The notes below the pieces were generated by a model. It did no database searches. It was not told the DNA's origin and saw only the letters and a program-made list of their open reading frames with translations. DNA of 64,000 bases from Hofstenia miamia. Lineage: Eukaryota; Xenacoelomorpha; Acoela; Hofsteniidae. This document shows positions 1 to 10,984 of the stretch, in pieces. Within the stretch, counting starts at the first letter, position 1. The number at the start of each line of letters is the position of its first letter. Where the stretch lies: contig CABFPE010000149.1 of assembly GCA_900660155.1 (NCBI GenBank), positions 1,017,042 to 1,081,041 on the forward strand. The letters run 5' to 3'. Position numbers and translations under genes: made by a program.

Positions 1-600
1 GAAGTGTCCCGGGCCCTCTCTAAAATAAGAATAGTTCGTTAAAGTGGTGCAGAAAATTATAAACCAAATTCTTTTGTCCCCAATACATTTTTGTATTCAA
101 ATTCAATAATATGGGCAGACTTCACCAAAATTACAAGAAACACTTAGGCGACTGCACAAAACCTATAATTTGAAAAACAATGTATTCAATTTAGTGCATT
201 TTGATGGAGAAATATTACACAAAAATACCGTTGTCTGAAAATAATCCTATTTTGTTAAAAAAAATTAATACAATTGCCTGGTAACAATATTACTACTTTG
301 GCCTAAAAACATTGAAATAATTGATATTGTTAACAAATTCTGTTGGTTCTTGAGAACTTGCACAAATTGCATATCTGCATTTTTGGAGTCAGTAAATGAA
401 AGTGAAGTTCACGCACAGTTTTGAATTTTAAAAACTATAAATTCAATGCTTTTTATCCAGTCGTAGTACCGAATTATGCACTTAGCATGTTAACTTTCAT
501 TGGGCCCCCTCTAAAAAATATTTCTGTATCCGCCTCTGCAAAGTGGAGAAACTTAAACAAGTAATTAATGGTGGGAAAGTAAAGTCGAATTTTTTATTGT
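1..600. other. Gene-free left edge
   Basis: No reading frame of interest. A short G/C-rich motif (gggccctctctaaaa) near base 10 and a related one at about 500-540 (gggccccctctaaaa, then ccgcctctgc) stand out from AT-rich DNA. Similar G/C-rich text occurs at about 44,830-44,860. These may be ends of old transposons, but I cannot delimit one. Confidence 0.4.
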
Positions 601-623
601 GTATATTTTAAATTCCACACGAC

Positions 624-1601
624 ATGACTATGAATAATGAAATTGTTAACAAATTTAATAAATTAAGGAACTTAGTAAATTGCTCAAGAGGCAAGACTAT
701 AGATGATGCACTTTTATTGAGCCACGAGTCTATTTTGTCTGAACTTAAACGTTTATTGACATTGGGAAATACTGTCAGTCATAATGAAGAAAGTTAATCC
801 AATATTTTAAAGAGAAATAAATTAAACCAAACAAGCAGCTATTATATTAAATGTACAAGCAAAAATTTACCGAATAAACAACCTATAACAAGTACCGATA
901 TTTCAAATGTTACTCAAGATATTCTTAAAGAAATTCAAGATGCTAAGGATTTTCCTAAAATTAGAAAGATGTTCCCAAATAAGAATAGCTTGTTTTTGCT
1001 TGTGAATCAAAGCTGATGTTGAGGTTATTAAAAATATCGGGAAAAATAAGTCTTAAATTTTGTAGAATACAAAAAGATTGCAACTAAGCAAAAAATTTTA
1101 AATGTACCGAGTTATTTTTTAAAAAACTTAAGTGCACCTGAAATCCAAGAAAAAGTATTATATGAAAACCCAAAGTTGCAAGATTTGTGTGGTTTAAATG
1201 ATTCAATGTTTGAAATATTATTTACTAAGATTAAAGGATATAGCAAAACCTCAATTATTTTCGTTAAAGTATCCCCAAAAGTACGGAAATTCTTGCTTGA
1301 CAACAGCATACATATTGGTCTTCAGATGTGCAAGGTCAGTGAACATTTTTATGCACGTATGTGTTCTAACTGTGGAATGTATGGACACTCAAGAAATAAG
1401 TGTTTAAGAAAATCACATGTGTGTATGTTCTGTGCAGAAAATCACATATATACAAATTGGCCAAATAAGAACAATCCTTGTAAATATAAACGTGTAAATT
1501 GCAGCATTTCATACCCTAAGAAATGTAATCATTCTACTTTTTCGAAAGATTGTCCTTTTTATTTGTCTAATATTAAGGTAATAATACAGATGATTGACTA
1601 A
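624..1601 (+). pseudogene. LINE 1 ORF1 (gag-like, zinc knuckle), broken
   Basis: An ATG at 624 opens a 57-codon frame ending at 797 (MTMNNEIVNKFNK start). Related coding text continues in other frames to about 1,017, and the largest open piece is 1,176-1,601. That piece has the C-x2-C-x4-H-x4-C pattern CSNCGMYGHSRNKC followed by a second knuckle-like block (CMFCAENH) and a third Cys/His cluster. This matches the C-terminal nucleic-acid-binding region of ORF1 in Jockey/I/CR1-type LINEs, which coats the retrotransposon RNA. Several frame changes and stops separate the parts, so no functional protein is expected. The zinc-knuckle assignment is read directly; the family placement is by pattern. 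Confidence 0.7.
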
Positions 1602-1639
1602 CACAATTAGGAAACATAAATTTTCACGATTCTTACCTA

Positions 1640-3113
1640 ATTAATTCACCTTCCTTAAAACTAGAAACTCCAAGGATTTTAGTAATTAATTGTAGATCTC
1701 TAAGAAACATAAAAGATTTAAATTTCTTATTAATTAAATAGTATAATTTTGTTTTATTTTTTTTTAATGACACTATTTTGAGAAGCCATCAATTTGTATT
1801 AATTGCTTTACCTTCTCTTAATAAAGATTCTTATCTTATCTCACATATGAAATAGATGTCTGTATAGTTAGTGAAGAATTTGAAGAAATCATACGATACG
1901 ATATTGATGAAGGGACTGCATTATTTTGTAAGACAATCAAAAGTTGCATTGACAGAACATGTCCAATCATTAATGTTAAAATGACAAACAAGCATCCAAT
2001 TTTCATGACTCCTCAAATTAAATATTTATTGAGGAAAAAGAAATTAATGCGTAAAAAACAATTTCATAAAGCAAATGAAATGTTTGAAAGAATTAATAAA
2101 GAAATTAGAAGAAGTATTTCAAGGAGAAATTCAAAAAAATAGTGGGCTTCTGTAAATCAACTTATGGGACGAAATACACTATCAAAGATTAATAAAGAAT
2201 TTGATACAAATGAAATCAACAAAATAATTAATAATATATCAAATGATTTGAATTACAAACAACCTAAAACTCTTAGTATAGATAGTGAAGAAATTCCAAT
2301 CCTAAAAATACATCAAGTATATCATGCCTTGAAAAGTGTCAAAAAAACATCAACAGGATACGACGGAATACCATATTGGTTTATAAAAAAATTTTCGTAT
2401 ATAATTACACCAATAGTTCATTATATATTTACGGAATTGCTAAGAACTGCTAAATTCCCGAAAATTTGGAAAACTGCTATAGTAATCCCAATTCAAAAAT
2501 CACAACCGGCAAAACTACATAATTTAAGACCAATTAGCATCACTTCAATATTGTCAAGAACTTTTGAAAAACTTGTATTAAATTTTAACATCAAAGATAT
2601 CTATAATAATCATTTAAATATAAATCAGCATGGATTCCGAACAAATGGAACAACAAATGCTGTTATTGAACTGCAAAATAGAATTCTGTCATACAAAAAT
2701 GAAAATTATGATTATGTAAGATTAATCAGCCTTGATATCAAGAAAGCCTTTGACAATGTAAATCACTACATTTTATTTGAAAAATTAAACAATATAACAC
2801 ATTTAAATCCGTACATCACTAATTGGCTTGATAGTTTTATTGGGAATAGACAACAAATGGTTAAATATAATAACAGACTTTCTGATATGGAAAAGATCAA
2901 CAAAGGTGTTCCTCAAGGCTCGGTTTGTGGCCCATTTCTGTTCAATATATGTATTGATTCTTTAAATTATGAATCTTTAAATATTACAAATGGTTCTATT
3001 ATTAAGTATGCTGATGATACATTGATTTGTCTTCCAACTCTTGAAAATTTAGACTTAGCACATTCAATTAATGATAAGATCAAATCTTGGTATTAAGAAA
3101 AAAATCTGAAGTC
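1640..3113 (+). pseudogene. LINE 1 ORF2, endonuclease remnant and reverse transcriptase (5' part)
   Basis: A start-of-endonuclease motif (ILVINCRSLRNIKDLNF) appears at about 1,672, but the catalytic endonuclease body is gone. RT-linker text resumes at about 1,860 (PIFMTPQIKYLLRKKKL). The open frame 2,164-3,096 has RT motifs in order: NLRPISITS (domain 2a), NQHGFRTNGTT, SLDIKKAFDNVNH (catalytic Asp in motif A), GVPQGSVCGPFLF (motif B) and IKYADDTLICL (YADD, motif C). The frame stops at KSWY, shortly before the LTR element inserted at 3,118. The thumb region and the C-terminal tail lie at 10,985-11,452. Function in life: target-primed reverse transcription. Confidence 0.85.
1785..1845 (+). repeat. 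Possible 5'-truncated LINE tail inside LINE 1
   Basis: The string aataaagattcttatcttat at about 1,820-1,840 is nearly the reverse complement of the LINE tail at 16,842-16,870, which also carries repeated TTATC units. It lies where the LINE 1 endonuclease is missing, so it may be a tiny insertion or part of a deletion junction. No target duplication was found. Confidence 0.35.
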
Positions 3114-3117
3114 AAAT

Positions 3118-5232
3118 TGTTACGTCATCACCCAGGCAAGGGATGTGCACTATAACGTTGTATGGTTTAGATACTACTGCCTGCACATTCTATCGTGCGG
3201 GGTAATGAGTACTTTCACTCTCTTTTCTTTCGCAATAACACAAATATAGAGATATAACTTAATACTCCAGAGCTAATATAATTATTTATCACTAGTTTTA
3301 AGGTAGCATCTCCGAAAGTAGAGATCAAGAGAGAACAAGCTCGGCCCACTTTCCCGACGCGGCATCTTAAAGACAGTTCGCAAGTTTCCAACAGTTCGAT
3401 TCCATTCCATCCATCCGCATTCATCGTTCCATCAGCTGCCGCTCAGCTCAGTCTCACAGAGAGAGTTTTGTTATGTGTGCCTTACTTATGGTGTAATAAA
3501 TACCAGCCACTACTCGACTTAGTTCTCATTCTCAGTTTGCCTAGACTTAATGTATGAATGTAATAAACGTGCAAGGCAGTTTCCTACATCTAATTAAATT
3601 AAACATATATCGCAATAAGGGCTGACATGTGCAGCTTACACAATACTAGCTGCAGACAAATAAAAAGGCTTCTGTGTAACTACGGCAGCTCCTAACCTAC
3701 ATATAATTAAAATATAAACAACACGGTCTCTTATCGGTCTCTTATAAGTCAACAATTTTGATCTAAAATAATGTTAATAATAAATATAGCAATCATTCGT
3801 TACTATATGTTGTACAAGCAGACGGTGGCGAGCTAAGCGATAGAGAAAAACGTTCCTATACCTAGCCATAACCTAGTAGTATGTAATTATCAAGGCTGAA
3901 NGCAATAAATATTCAGTCACTGCTTTTATATGTGGGGAATTTTTTTTTTAATTATTATACATTTGCATGCTTTTTCTCAGCAAATGCTGTTATTGAACTG
4001 CAAAATAGAATTCTGTCATACAAAAATGAAAATTATGATTATGTAAGATTAATCAGCCTTGATATCAAGAAAGCCTTTGACAATGTAAATCACTACATTT
4101 TATTTGAAAAATTAAACAATATAACACATTTAAATCCGTACATCACTAATTGGCTTGATAGTTTTATTGGGAATAGACAAAAAATTGTTAAATATAATAA
4201 CAGACTTTCTGATATGGAAAAGATCAACAAAGGTGTTCCTCAAGGCTCGGTTTGTGGCCCATTTCTGTTCAATATATGTATTGATTCTTTAAATTATGAA
4301 TCTTTAAATATTACAAATGGTTCTATTATTAAGTATGCTGATGATACATTGATTTGTCTTCCAACTCTTGAAAATTTAGACTTAGCACATTCAATTAATG
4401 ATAAGATCAAATCTTGGTATTAAGAAAAAAATCTGAAGTCAAATTGTTACGTCATCACCCAGGCAAGGGATGTGCACTATAACGTTGTATGGTTTAGATA
4501 CTACTGCCTGCACATTCTATCGTGCGGGGTAATGAGTACTTTCACTCTCTTTTCTTTCGCAATAACACAAATATAGAGATATAACTTAATACTCCAGAGC
4601 TAATATAATTATTTATCACTAGTTTTAAGGTAGCATCTCCGAAAGTAGAGATCAAGAGAGAACAAGCTCGGCCCACTTTCCCGACGCGGCATCTTAAAGA
4701 CAGTTCGCAAGTTTCCAACAGTTCGATTCCATTCCATCCATCTGCATTCATCATTCCATCCACTGCCACTCAGCTAAGTCTCACAGAGAGAGTTTTGTTA
4801 TGTGTGCCTTACTTATGGTGTAANAAAACGTTCCTATACCTAGCCATAACCTAGTAGTATGTAATTATCAAGGCTGAAATCCACTTGACTATCCCCTCCA
4901 ACACAGCCTTCGATCATCACACACAAAGCTCGCTTAGCTTCGCATCGTAGAATAATTAAATAAACTGATGAATCAAGAGTAAACCACTAAATGGTAAATT
5001 TCCATCAATTTTACAGCGCTTAGGTTCTATTTATATAAAATTTAATAAATATGTTTACTGATCAAGCAAGTACCAAAAGAGTCGCGACCGATATTTGCTT
5101 TTACAATTTTGCAAAATCATTAGAAGCTAATTTCTAATAAATTGATTCGAGTTTCTTATTTGAGTTTTATGTTTTTCTTTTCCTTTTTGTTTTTGTTTTA
5201 AAATCGAGTCTTTTGTTAGAGATTATGCTACT
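3118..5232 (-). repeat. Left LTR of element A (3' LTR), assembly-disturbed
   Basis: It matches the right LTR at both ends. The true LTR seems to be 3,118-3,899 joined to about 4,881-5,232, roughly 1.1 kb. Between these lies a block bounded by single N characters that repeats part of LINE 1 and of the LTR start. Many CG dinucleotides are kept here where the right LTR has TG or CA. A purine run (GAGAGAGG on the minus strand) at about 5,235-5,243 is the likely polypurine tract. Confidence 0.8.
3901..4824. other. Assembly joint: duplicated LINE 1/LTR block between single Ns
   Basis: Single N characters stand at 3,901 and 4,824. Bases 3,980-4,823 repeat 2,653-3,496 almost exactly (offset 1,327), covering the RT segment, the target duplication and the LTR start. 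The short lead-in 3,902-3,979 is unique here and ends ctttttctcag. After the second N the sequence resumes with text already seen at 3,845-3,899. This looks like a contig from another copy or haplotype placed inside the LTR by scaffolding, not a biological insertion. An RT open frame (3,932-4,423) here is only that duplicate. Confidence 0.75.
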
Positions 5233-5851
5233 AGCCTCTCTCAGGTTGCGTTGATTTGAGCGTTGCTCTGTTTCCGTGCACGAGTATGTCTGCCCGTTTG
5301 ATCAGTGTTTCCGCTTTGTTGTCCTCCCAGGTTGTTTCTGCGAATTCGCTCTGTTTCATGAGCTTGAGTACTGCTTCTTTCTCTGTTGCGACTGTGTCTG
5401 TGTATCTTATGGTAGTTGTTGTAAGGAGCGAATCTGTTAATGTGGTTATTTGCCGTAATTCATTGATCTTTTTGGTAAATAGCGGATAGAATTTTTTGTA
5501 TAACTCCAAGCCTTTTAGGGTGATCATTAGGGTCATTAGTGCATCCGCGCGACTTGTGTGTGCTAGCTCTTCTTTCAGATTGGTGTAGATGTAAAAGAAT
5601 TTAAATACTGACAGAAGGCTTTTTGTGTTTTGAACGTCTTTATAGAAGAAGCTTATGTTATTTTCAACGTCTTCTTCGTTTATTTCGGCAGGGTTGTTCT
5701 TGTCCATCCTGATCATAGTTATTATTTCTATACATTTGCTGACGTCGTAGAATCGATATTGTTTGTTCCAGATGTCTAACCAGACTAAGTCGTTGACTCC
5801 TGAGAATAGTATCACCGTTTGCAAGGATATCTTTTCTATTTTGTTTTGCAT
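5231..5851 (-). CDS. Uncharacterised 206-aa ORF of LTR element A
   Basis: An open frame of 206 codons lies between the RT remnant and the 3' LTR on the coding (minus) strand, where some gypsy-type elements carry an extra gene. The product is hydrophilic and mostly helical in look (MQNKIEKISLQTVILFSG start, many Lys/Glu/Leu). I see no signal peptide, no convincing membrane segment, no cysteine cluster and no integrase motif, so it does not look like an envelope protein. The same strand just upstream reads in phase for a few codons. It is open although its neighbours are decayed. I do not recognise the family. Confidence 0.5.
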   Translation of the reverse strand: MQNKIEKISLQTVILFSGVNDLVWLDIWNKQYRFYDVSKCIEIITMIRMDKNNPAEINEEDVENNISFFYKDVQNTKSLLSVFKFFYIYTNLKEELAHTSRADALMTLMITLKGLELYKKFYPLFTKKINELRQITTLTDSLLTTTTIRYTDTVATEKEAVLKLMKQSEFAETTWEDNKAETLIKRADILVHGNRATLKSTQPERG

Positions 5852-6059
5852 TTCTTCTATAAAATCCTTGCAACCAAGTTTAAATACAAAAGAAGACTAT
5901 ATTTATAAATTAAATTTGCCACTTTTTAAAATTTAAAAAATTATAATTATTATTGTAAAGTCTAGTAAATTTAGAGGGAATAATTTGTAAGACTGACGAT
6001 GACTTTGTAAGTCGAAATATATCTCTGCATGTTCTTATTAAGGTTAATTTCTTCTAGTT

Positions 6060-6520
6060 GTTTGTGGATTGGTTTTCCATCCTCATATAAGTCGTATGGT
6101 GTTACCTGCTCTTCAATATAGATTCGTTCTTTGTTATTCTCTGATAACATAATTGCCTTTGTTTTCTTGTATGCGTCAGAGGTTATTATGTGTTGCTTTA
6201 CAGAGGTCCAGTATGGTGAAATATCTGTGTTTGCTTGCCTTGTAGAGCATGTCTTTGATTCTCAGTAGTGGGTATAATCTTTCTTTGTGATTTTGTTAAG
6301 TTTTTGGAAGTCTATACACAATCTATGTTTTGTTCCTTGTTTTATGAACACTGTGGGTGATGTGTAAGTACTTTTGCTCAGACGTATTATTTTGTTGTCT
6401 ATGAGTTCATTTAGGATTTTGTTGTATTCGTCTTTTAGTTGTTCAGGTACTCTTCACATGGGTAATTTAATCAGTTAGTCTATCATTGTTATGATTTTGT
6501 TAGTTTCTCTGACTGCTTTG
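6060..6520 (-). pseudogene. Gypsy-type reverse transcriptase remnant (element A)
   Basis: On the minus strand, around 6,300-6,450, the translation includes IIRLSKSTYTSPTVFIKQG followed by HRLCIDFQKLNKI. This is the N-terminal finger region of Ty3/gypsy reverse transcriptase (compare the family pattern SPVVLVKKKDG...R.CVDYR.LN). The catalytic YxDD part, RNase H and integrase are not visible downstream. Only a fossil of pol remains. Confidence 0.65.
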
Positions 6521-7300
6521 CCCATGCTGATTTTGCCAAAGTTGAATATTGTGCTGGAGTTTTTGTCTTTTGTCTTTTTGTAGGTGTTTGTAATCTTCTT
6601 TTTTTATTTCAGGTATTTGTTCTTCCTCTTCAGCATTCATCCTCGTGCCCTTTCGTCGGCTGTGAGGATTACTTGCTCCAATGGTGTTCATCCACGTGCC
6701 CTTTAGTTGGCGGTGTGGATTACTTTGCATGTTCATCTGTGTGCCCTTTAGTCAGCATTGCAGATTACTTACTCCATTGTTTTCTTCTAGGGGTTTCCAA
6801 ATATTTCTAATGTTTGTTGTGACGTATTGTCCATAGATCCGTACTTTGAATGGTTGATGTTTACATTTCTGTTCATTGCATTTAGTATTGGTATTTTTTC
6901 CTTGCTGTTTTTAATCGAGCATATGCTTGATGGCATTGATATCTGTTTTATATTTATTCATGTTTGTTCATGAAGCATAATTTCTGCTGTGAATTTTTCT
7001 TCTGTTTTAATTGTGTGCATTTTCCAGTGGTATGGTTGTAGCTTTATGTCTTCTGTGAGTTGGAATTGTATTTTTCTGTTTTCTTCTTCTTCTTGGATTT
7101 CAATTTATTTTTCTTCTACTTTTATTGTTTTGTTGCCATAGTTGATGATGCATTTGTTTTTGGATAGGAAGTTGTCTCCTAGTATGACTTCATAGGGTAA
7201 TAGATTGTTGTATCAACAACTATTAGATCTTGCTTGAAAGTGTTTTGGCAATTCTCAATCACGTTTTTTCTAGTGTACCTTTTGTATTGATGTACTTGCC

Positions 7301-7516
7301 CTAGGCATTGATTAATCTGGTGAGGGGTTTTTTGAGATTATTTCTTTCATATCCTAGCCTTGTTGCACATTCATCTGTTATTATTGATTTTACTGCACCT
7401 GTGTCTATAGTTGCCTTTACCATCATGCTGTTCATCACAACTGTAATTGTGTTTATGTTTTTGATATCAGTTAGGATCAATAGTGGTGCTTGGTTTTTTT
7501 GAGATGGCACTCCCAA
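7301..7516 (-). pseudogene. Retropepsin-like aspartic protease remnant (element A)
   Basis: The minus-strand frame contains VKATIDTGAVKSIITDECA. The DTGA box is the active-site motif of retroviral-type aspartic proteases, preceded by the expected hydrophobic beta strand (ITVVMNSMM). It sits between gag (higher coordinates) and RT (lower coordinates), the usual gypsy order. It would have cut the Gag-Pol polyprotein. Part of a fossil. Confidence 0.7.
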
Positions 7517-7639
7517 TAGTTTTCCAATTCTTTGGTTGTTTCTTTTTCTTTAATTTCTGAGGTTGTTTCATCTTTGGTTTCAAAGAGATCTTCATCGTCG
7601 TAGTAGGTTTTACTGTCTTCAATTATGTTTGTTTTTTTA

Positions 7640-9195
7640 TGCATTTGTCTTTGCAGCAGCTTTTTAGGCCACAGTTGAAGCAACATATGTTTTTTTCTTT
7701 TAATTTTTTTGTTTGGCCATCATTGGTTTTGATTTTATTATTTTTTCACCTTTCTTGGTTTTGTTGGATCTGGTTGTCTTTTGCTGTGTTTGGGCTTTCA
7801 GTTTCCAACTTGTTGTGTTTGTGTTCAGTTTGTTCCATGAGGCTTTTTGCTCATTCTTGAGTTGTTTTCTAGCATGACCTGTATGTCTACGGCCTTCCAT
7901 ATCATTTTTTTGAGGCTGTCATTAACATTGCATTTGATTTCGAATTGTTGTTTGACTTTCTCTGGGAGGCCTTTCATAATGTGGGAGAAAAGGTCATATT
8001 TGGAGAAGTGTCCTCCCCTTGAGCTAAGTGTGAGGAGTTGTTGCACTTGCAACATATAATTGCATATGTCGTTGTATTTCTTCATTTTTGTTGAGTTCAA
8101 GTTTAGTCTATACTGGTTTTTGAAGCTCTCATTTTGATAATATTCGAGGAAGTCTCTGGTGAGTGCTTTTTAATTTGTTTTGGTTTCAGTGTCTAATATC
8201 AAGTAATGTTGATATGCTGCTCTGGATAAATATAGTGGTAGACATGCTGCCACAGCAATTTTGCTGACTTTGCATTCCTTCATGGTCAGCTCAAACAGCT
8301 GTAGCCATTCTTTGAAGGTGGGGGAGTACGAGTCAATTTTTCCTGCGAAGGTTTTCAGCTGCACTTTACAAGGTGTAGTTTCCTTGAAGTCAAGTTTGGG
8401 GAGTATCAAGTTTTCAAATTTTGGCTTTTTGGCATGTCTAGTTTTTGGTTTGTCACTCATTTAGTGACTTCTTGGGTGAGCTCTTGAATTATTTTTTCCT
8501 TTTCATATTCCTCTTTGGGGTTTAGTTTTTCTGGTTGGTTTGTTGTGCCTGGTTTGGCTCAAGTGCTCCTTCATTGCACTGCTAATTGAGTTTCAGGGTC
8601 TTCCACAATTAATATGTCATGGGTTTGTATTTGGTTTTTGATGGATTCATTTTCTTTGTTTCCTTGGGCAATTTGTTTAGTCTTACTTTGTCATTTAGAT
8701 GATCAATCTCAAATTGTTGCATTTCAGTCTTTTGTTTCAGTTGGTCGTTTTCCTTTTTGAGGTCTGAGTACAGTTTTTCCTATCTCGCATTTTGTTCTTT
8801 AATTTGTAAGTTTGCTTCTGATAGTCTTTTGGTTAGCATGTCAACTTGTATCTGGAACAGACTCTGCTGTTCATCCAGGTGCTTGCTCATATCCAATTTG
8901 AGCTCCAGTATAGTTTGTCTTCTCTCATTTTCTATCTCTTCAAAGCAGTTGTTAAGTAGTTGGATCTCTTCTCTGAGAGCTATTTCTGTATTTTTATTTC
9001 ATCAGAGGGTATTCAGTATTTTGAGGGAGTTAGGTTGTTGCTCCAATGAATTGTTTGCATTTCCACATCTGTTGTGGGAGTGATTGGAGTTGATTGCATT
9101 GGTGGCTCAGTGGCCTCTGGGGTTTCAGGGGATTTGATCAAGGTGTCTTGCTTTGCAGGAACTGGTTTTTGTTTCTTCTTGCTGGTTTTTGTCAT
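7640..9195 (-). pseudogene. Gag remnant with N-terminal coiled coil (element A)
   Basis: Minus-strand pieces include the N-terminal frame 9,195-9,013 (MTKTSKKKQKPVPAKQ start, then a Pro/Thr-rich stretch), a long Lys/Glu/Gln-rich coiled-coil region at about 9,000-8,690, and a capsid-like frame 8,460-8,170 (YSPTFKEWLQLFELTMKECK, AACLPLYLSRAAYQHY). This is followed by 8,100-7,825 (FSHIMKGLPEKVKQQFEI) and Cys-rich text at about 7,690 (CCFNCGLKK) that resembles a zinc knuckle. The order fits a retrotransposon Gag. Broken in several places. Confidence 0.65.
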
Positions 9196-9640
9196 GAATT
9201 CTGATATAGTGGTATAATTGAGCTGATGTGAGGGTTTTTTGTGGTGTGTTTGCCTCTCTGCTTGTGTGAAGATTTTTGATTTTTAATGGTGGAGAAAAGA
9301 AAAATTTTCATTTAGGTAGGTGGCTTATCCTTTTCAAGTAGTCTTCTCTAGTGAACCATTTCTCAGATCACAACAAAACTTTAGGAGTAAGAGAACTGAG
9401 TGGTAAGCACAAAACAACAAATAAGTAAATTCCATTGTAACAATTAGAAGTAATAAGAACAATTAGAAGTGAGAAGTAATAGTATCCAATGGTGGAATGA
9501 TAGAAAGAAAGTTTCTTTGGTATGTAAAGTACTGTACTAATCTCTAAATTAGAGCAGATAGTACAAATAAACTCAAAACATTGTTGAACTGGGTGTGTAA
9601 GTGGAAGAAATCCATCTTAACCACTTTGCTAGAAGTTTGT

Positions 9641-9658
9641 GTCCTGTTATGGTTGCCA
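9641..9658 (-). promoter_or_regulatory. Primer-binding site of LTR element A
   Basis: On the coding strand TGGCAACCATAACAGGAC begins immediately next to the inner end of the 5' LTR. The opening TGG pairs with the CCA end of a tRNA, as expected for minus-strand priming. The sequence resembles the tRNA-Arg-type site used by some insect gypsy elements; the tRNA identity is an inference. Confidence 0.7.
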
Positions 9659-10984
9659 TGTTAGATCATCACTCAGGAAAGGGATGTGCACTATAATGTT
9701 GTATGGTTTAGATATGATTGCCTGCAGATTCCATTATATGTGGTAATGAGTACTTTCACTCTCTCTTTTCTTTTAGAATAGCACAACTATAGAGATATAA
9801 CTTAATTAAAACTCCAGAGCTAATATAACTATTCATCACTAGTTTTTAGGTAGCATCTCTGAAAGTAGAGATCAAAAGAAAACAAGCTGGGCCCACTTGC
9901 CTGATGCTGCATCTTAAAGACAGTTCACAGCTCTCCAACGTTTGATTCCATTCCATCCATCTGCATTCATCATTCCATCCACTGCCACTCAGCTAAGTCT
10001 CACAGAGAGAGTTTTGTTATGTGTGCCTTACTTATGGTGTAATAAATACCAGCCACTACTCAACTTAGTTCTCATTCTCAGTTTGTGTAGACTTAATGCA
10101 TTAATGTAATAAATGTGCAACTGGATACTAACTGCCACTGCATGGTTAAAAGATAGTTAATATATATATATTCAAGGCAGTTTCCTACATCTAATTAAAT
10201 TAAACATATATTGCAATAAGGGCTGACATGTACAGCTGACACAATACTAGCTGCAGACAAATAAAAAGGCTTCAATGTAACTACAGCTGCTGCTAACCTA
10301 CATATAATTAAAATATAAACAACATGGTCTCTTATTGGTCTCTTATAAGTCAACAATTTGGATCTAAAATAATGTTAATAATAAATATAGCAATCATCCT
10401 TATGGTGGCTTCTTGCCTTTCAAGCATTCATTACTATATATTGTAGAAGCAGACAGTGATGAGCTAAGTGACAAAGAAAAATGTTCCTATACCTAGCCAT
10501 AACCTATTTGTATGTAATTATCAAGGCTGAAATCCACTTGACTATCCCCTCCAACACAGCCTTCGATCATCACACACAAAGCTCGCTTAGCTTCGCATCG
10601 TAGAATAATTAAATAAACTGATGAATCAAGAGTAAACCACTAAATGGTAAATTTCCATCAATTTTACAGCGCTTAGGTTCTATTTATATAAAATTTAATA
10701 AATATGTTTACTGATCAAGCAAGTACCAGTTGCTAACCAATTTTTGATGTCCATGTAATTATCTTCTGCATGAACCTGTTGTTTAGCTAAAATCAATGAG
10801 GAGCTTAATGTCCACATGCGTTTTGTCAAAAGAGTTGCGACTGATATTTGCTTTTAGTTTTGGCAAAATCATTAGAAGCTAATTTCTAATAAAATGATGC
10901 GAGTTTCTTATTTGAGTTTTATGTTTTTCTTTTCCTTTTTGTTTTTGTTTTAAAATCAAGTCTTTTATTAGAGATTATGCTACA
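9659..10984 (-). repeat. Right LTR of element A (5' LTR), 1,326 bp
   Basis: Plus strand begins TGTTAGATC and ends ATTATGCTACA, bounded by the primer-binding site on the inner side and the aaat target duplication on the outer side. Bases 9,659-10,500 differ from the left LTR mainly by CG to TG/CA changes. Bases about 10,505-10,728 are almost identical to it. About 100 bp near 10,729-10,828 are absent from the left copy. Confidence 0.85.

Larger units (their letters stand above)
3118..10984 (-). mobile_element. LTR retrotransposon A (Ty3/gypsy-type fossil), inserted in LINE 1
   Basis: Both ends are defined. The target duplication aaat lies at 3,114-3,117 and 10,985-10,988. The LTRs begin TGTTA and end TACA on the plus strand. 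A primer-binding site directly abuts the inner edge of the right LTR. On the minus strand the order is LTR, gag with a coiled coil and zinc-knuckle-like text, aspartic protease, partial gypsy-type reverse transcriptase, an uncharacterised ORF, a purine run, LTR. RNase H and integrase were not recognised and appear lost. The element is broken in many places (well over ten) and is clearly old, although one stretch of its two LTRs is almost identical. The assembled left LTR includes foreign duplicated sequence. Confidence 0.85.

Noticed and set aside
3932-4423. Second reverse transcriptase ORF
   Set aside because: Duplicate of 2,653-3,096 in a block bounded by single Ns; treated as an assembly product and not a second element.
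8757-9083. Plus-strand frame of 108 codons
   Set aside because: Shadow of the Gag coiled-coil region of LTR element A on the minus strand.
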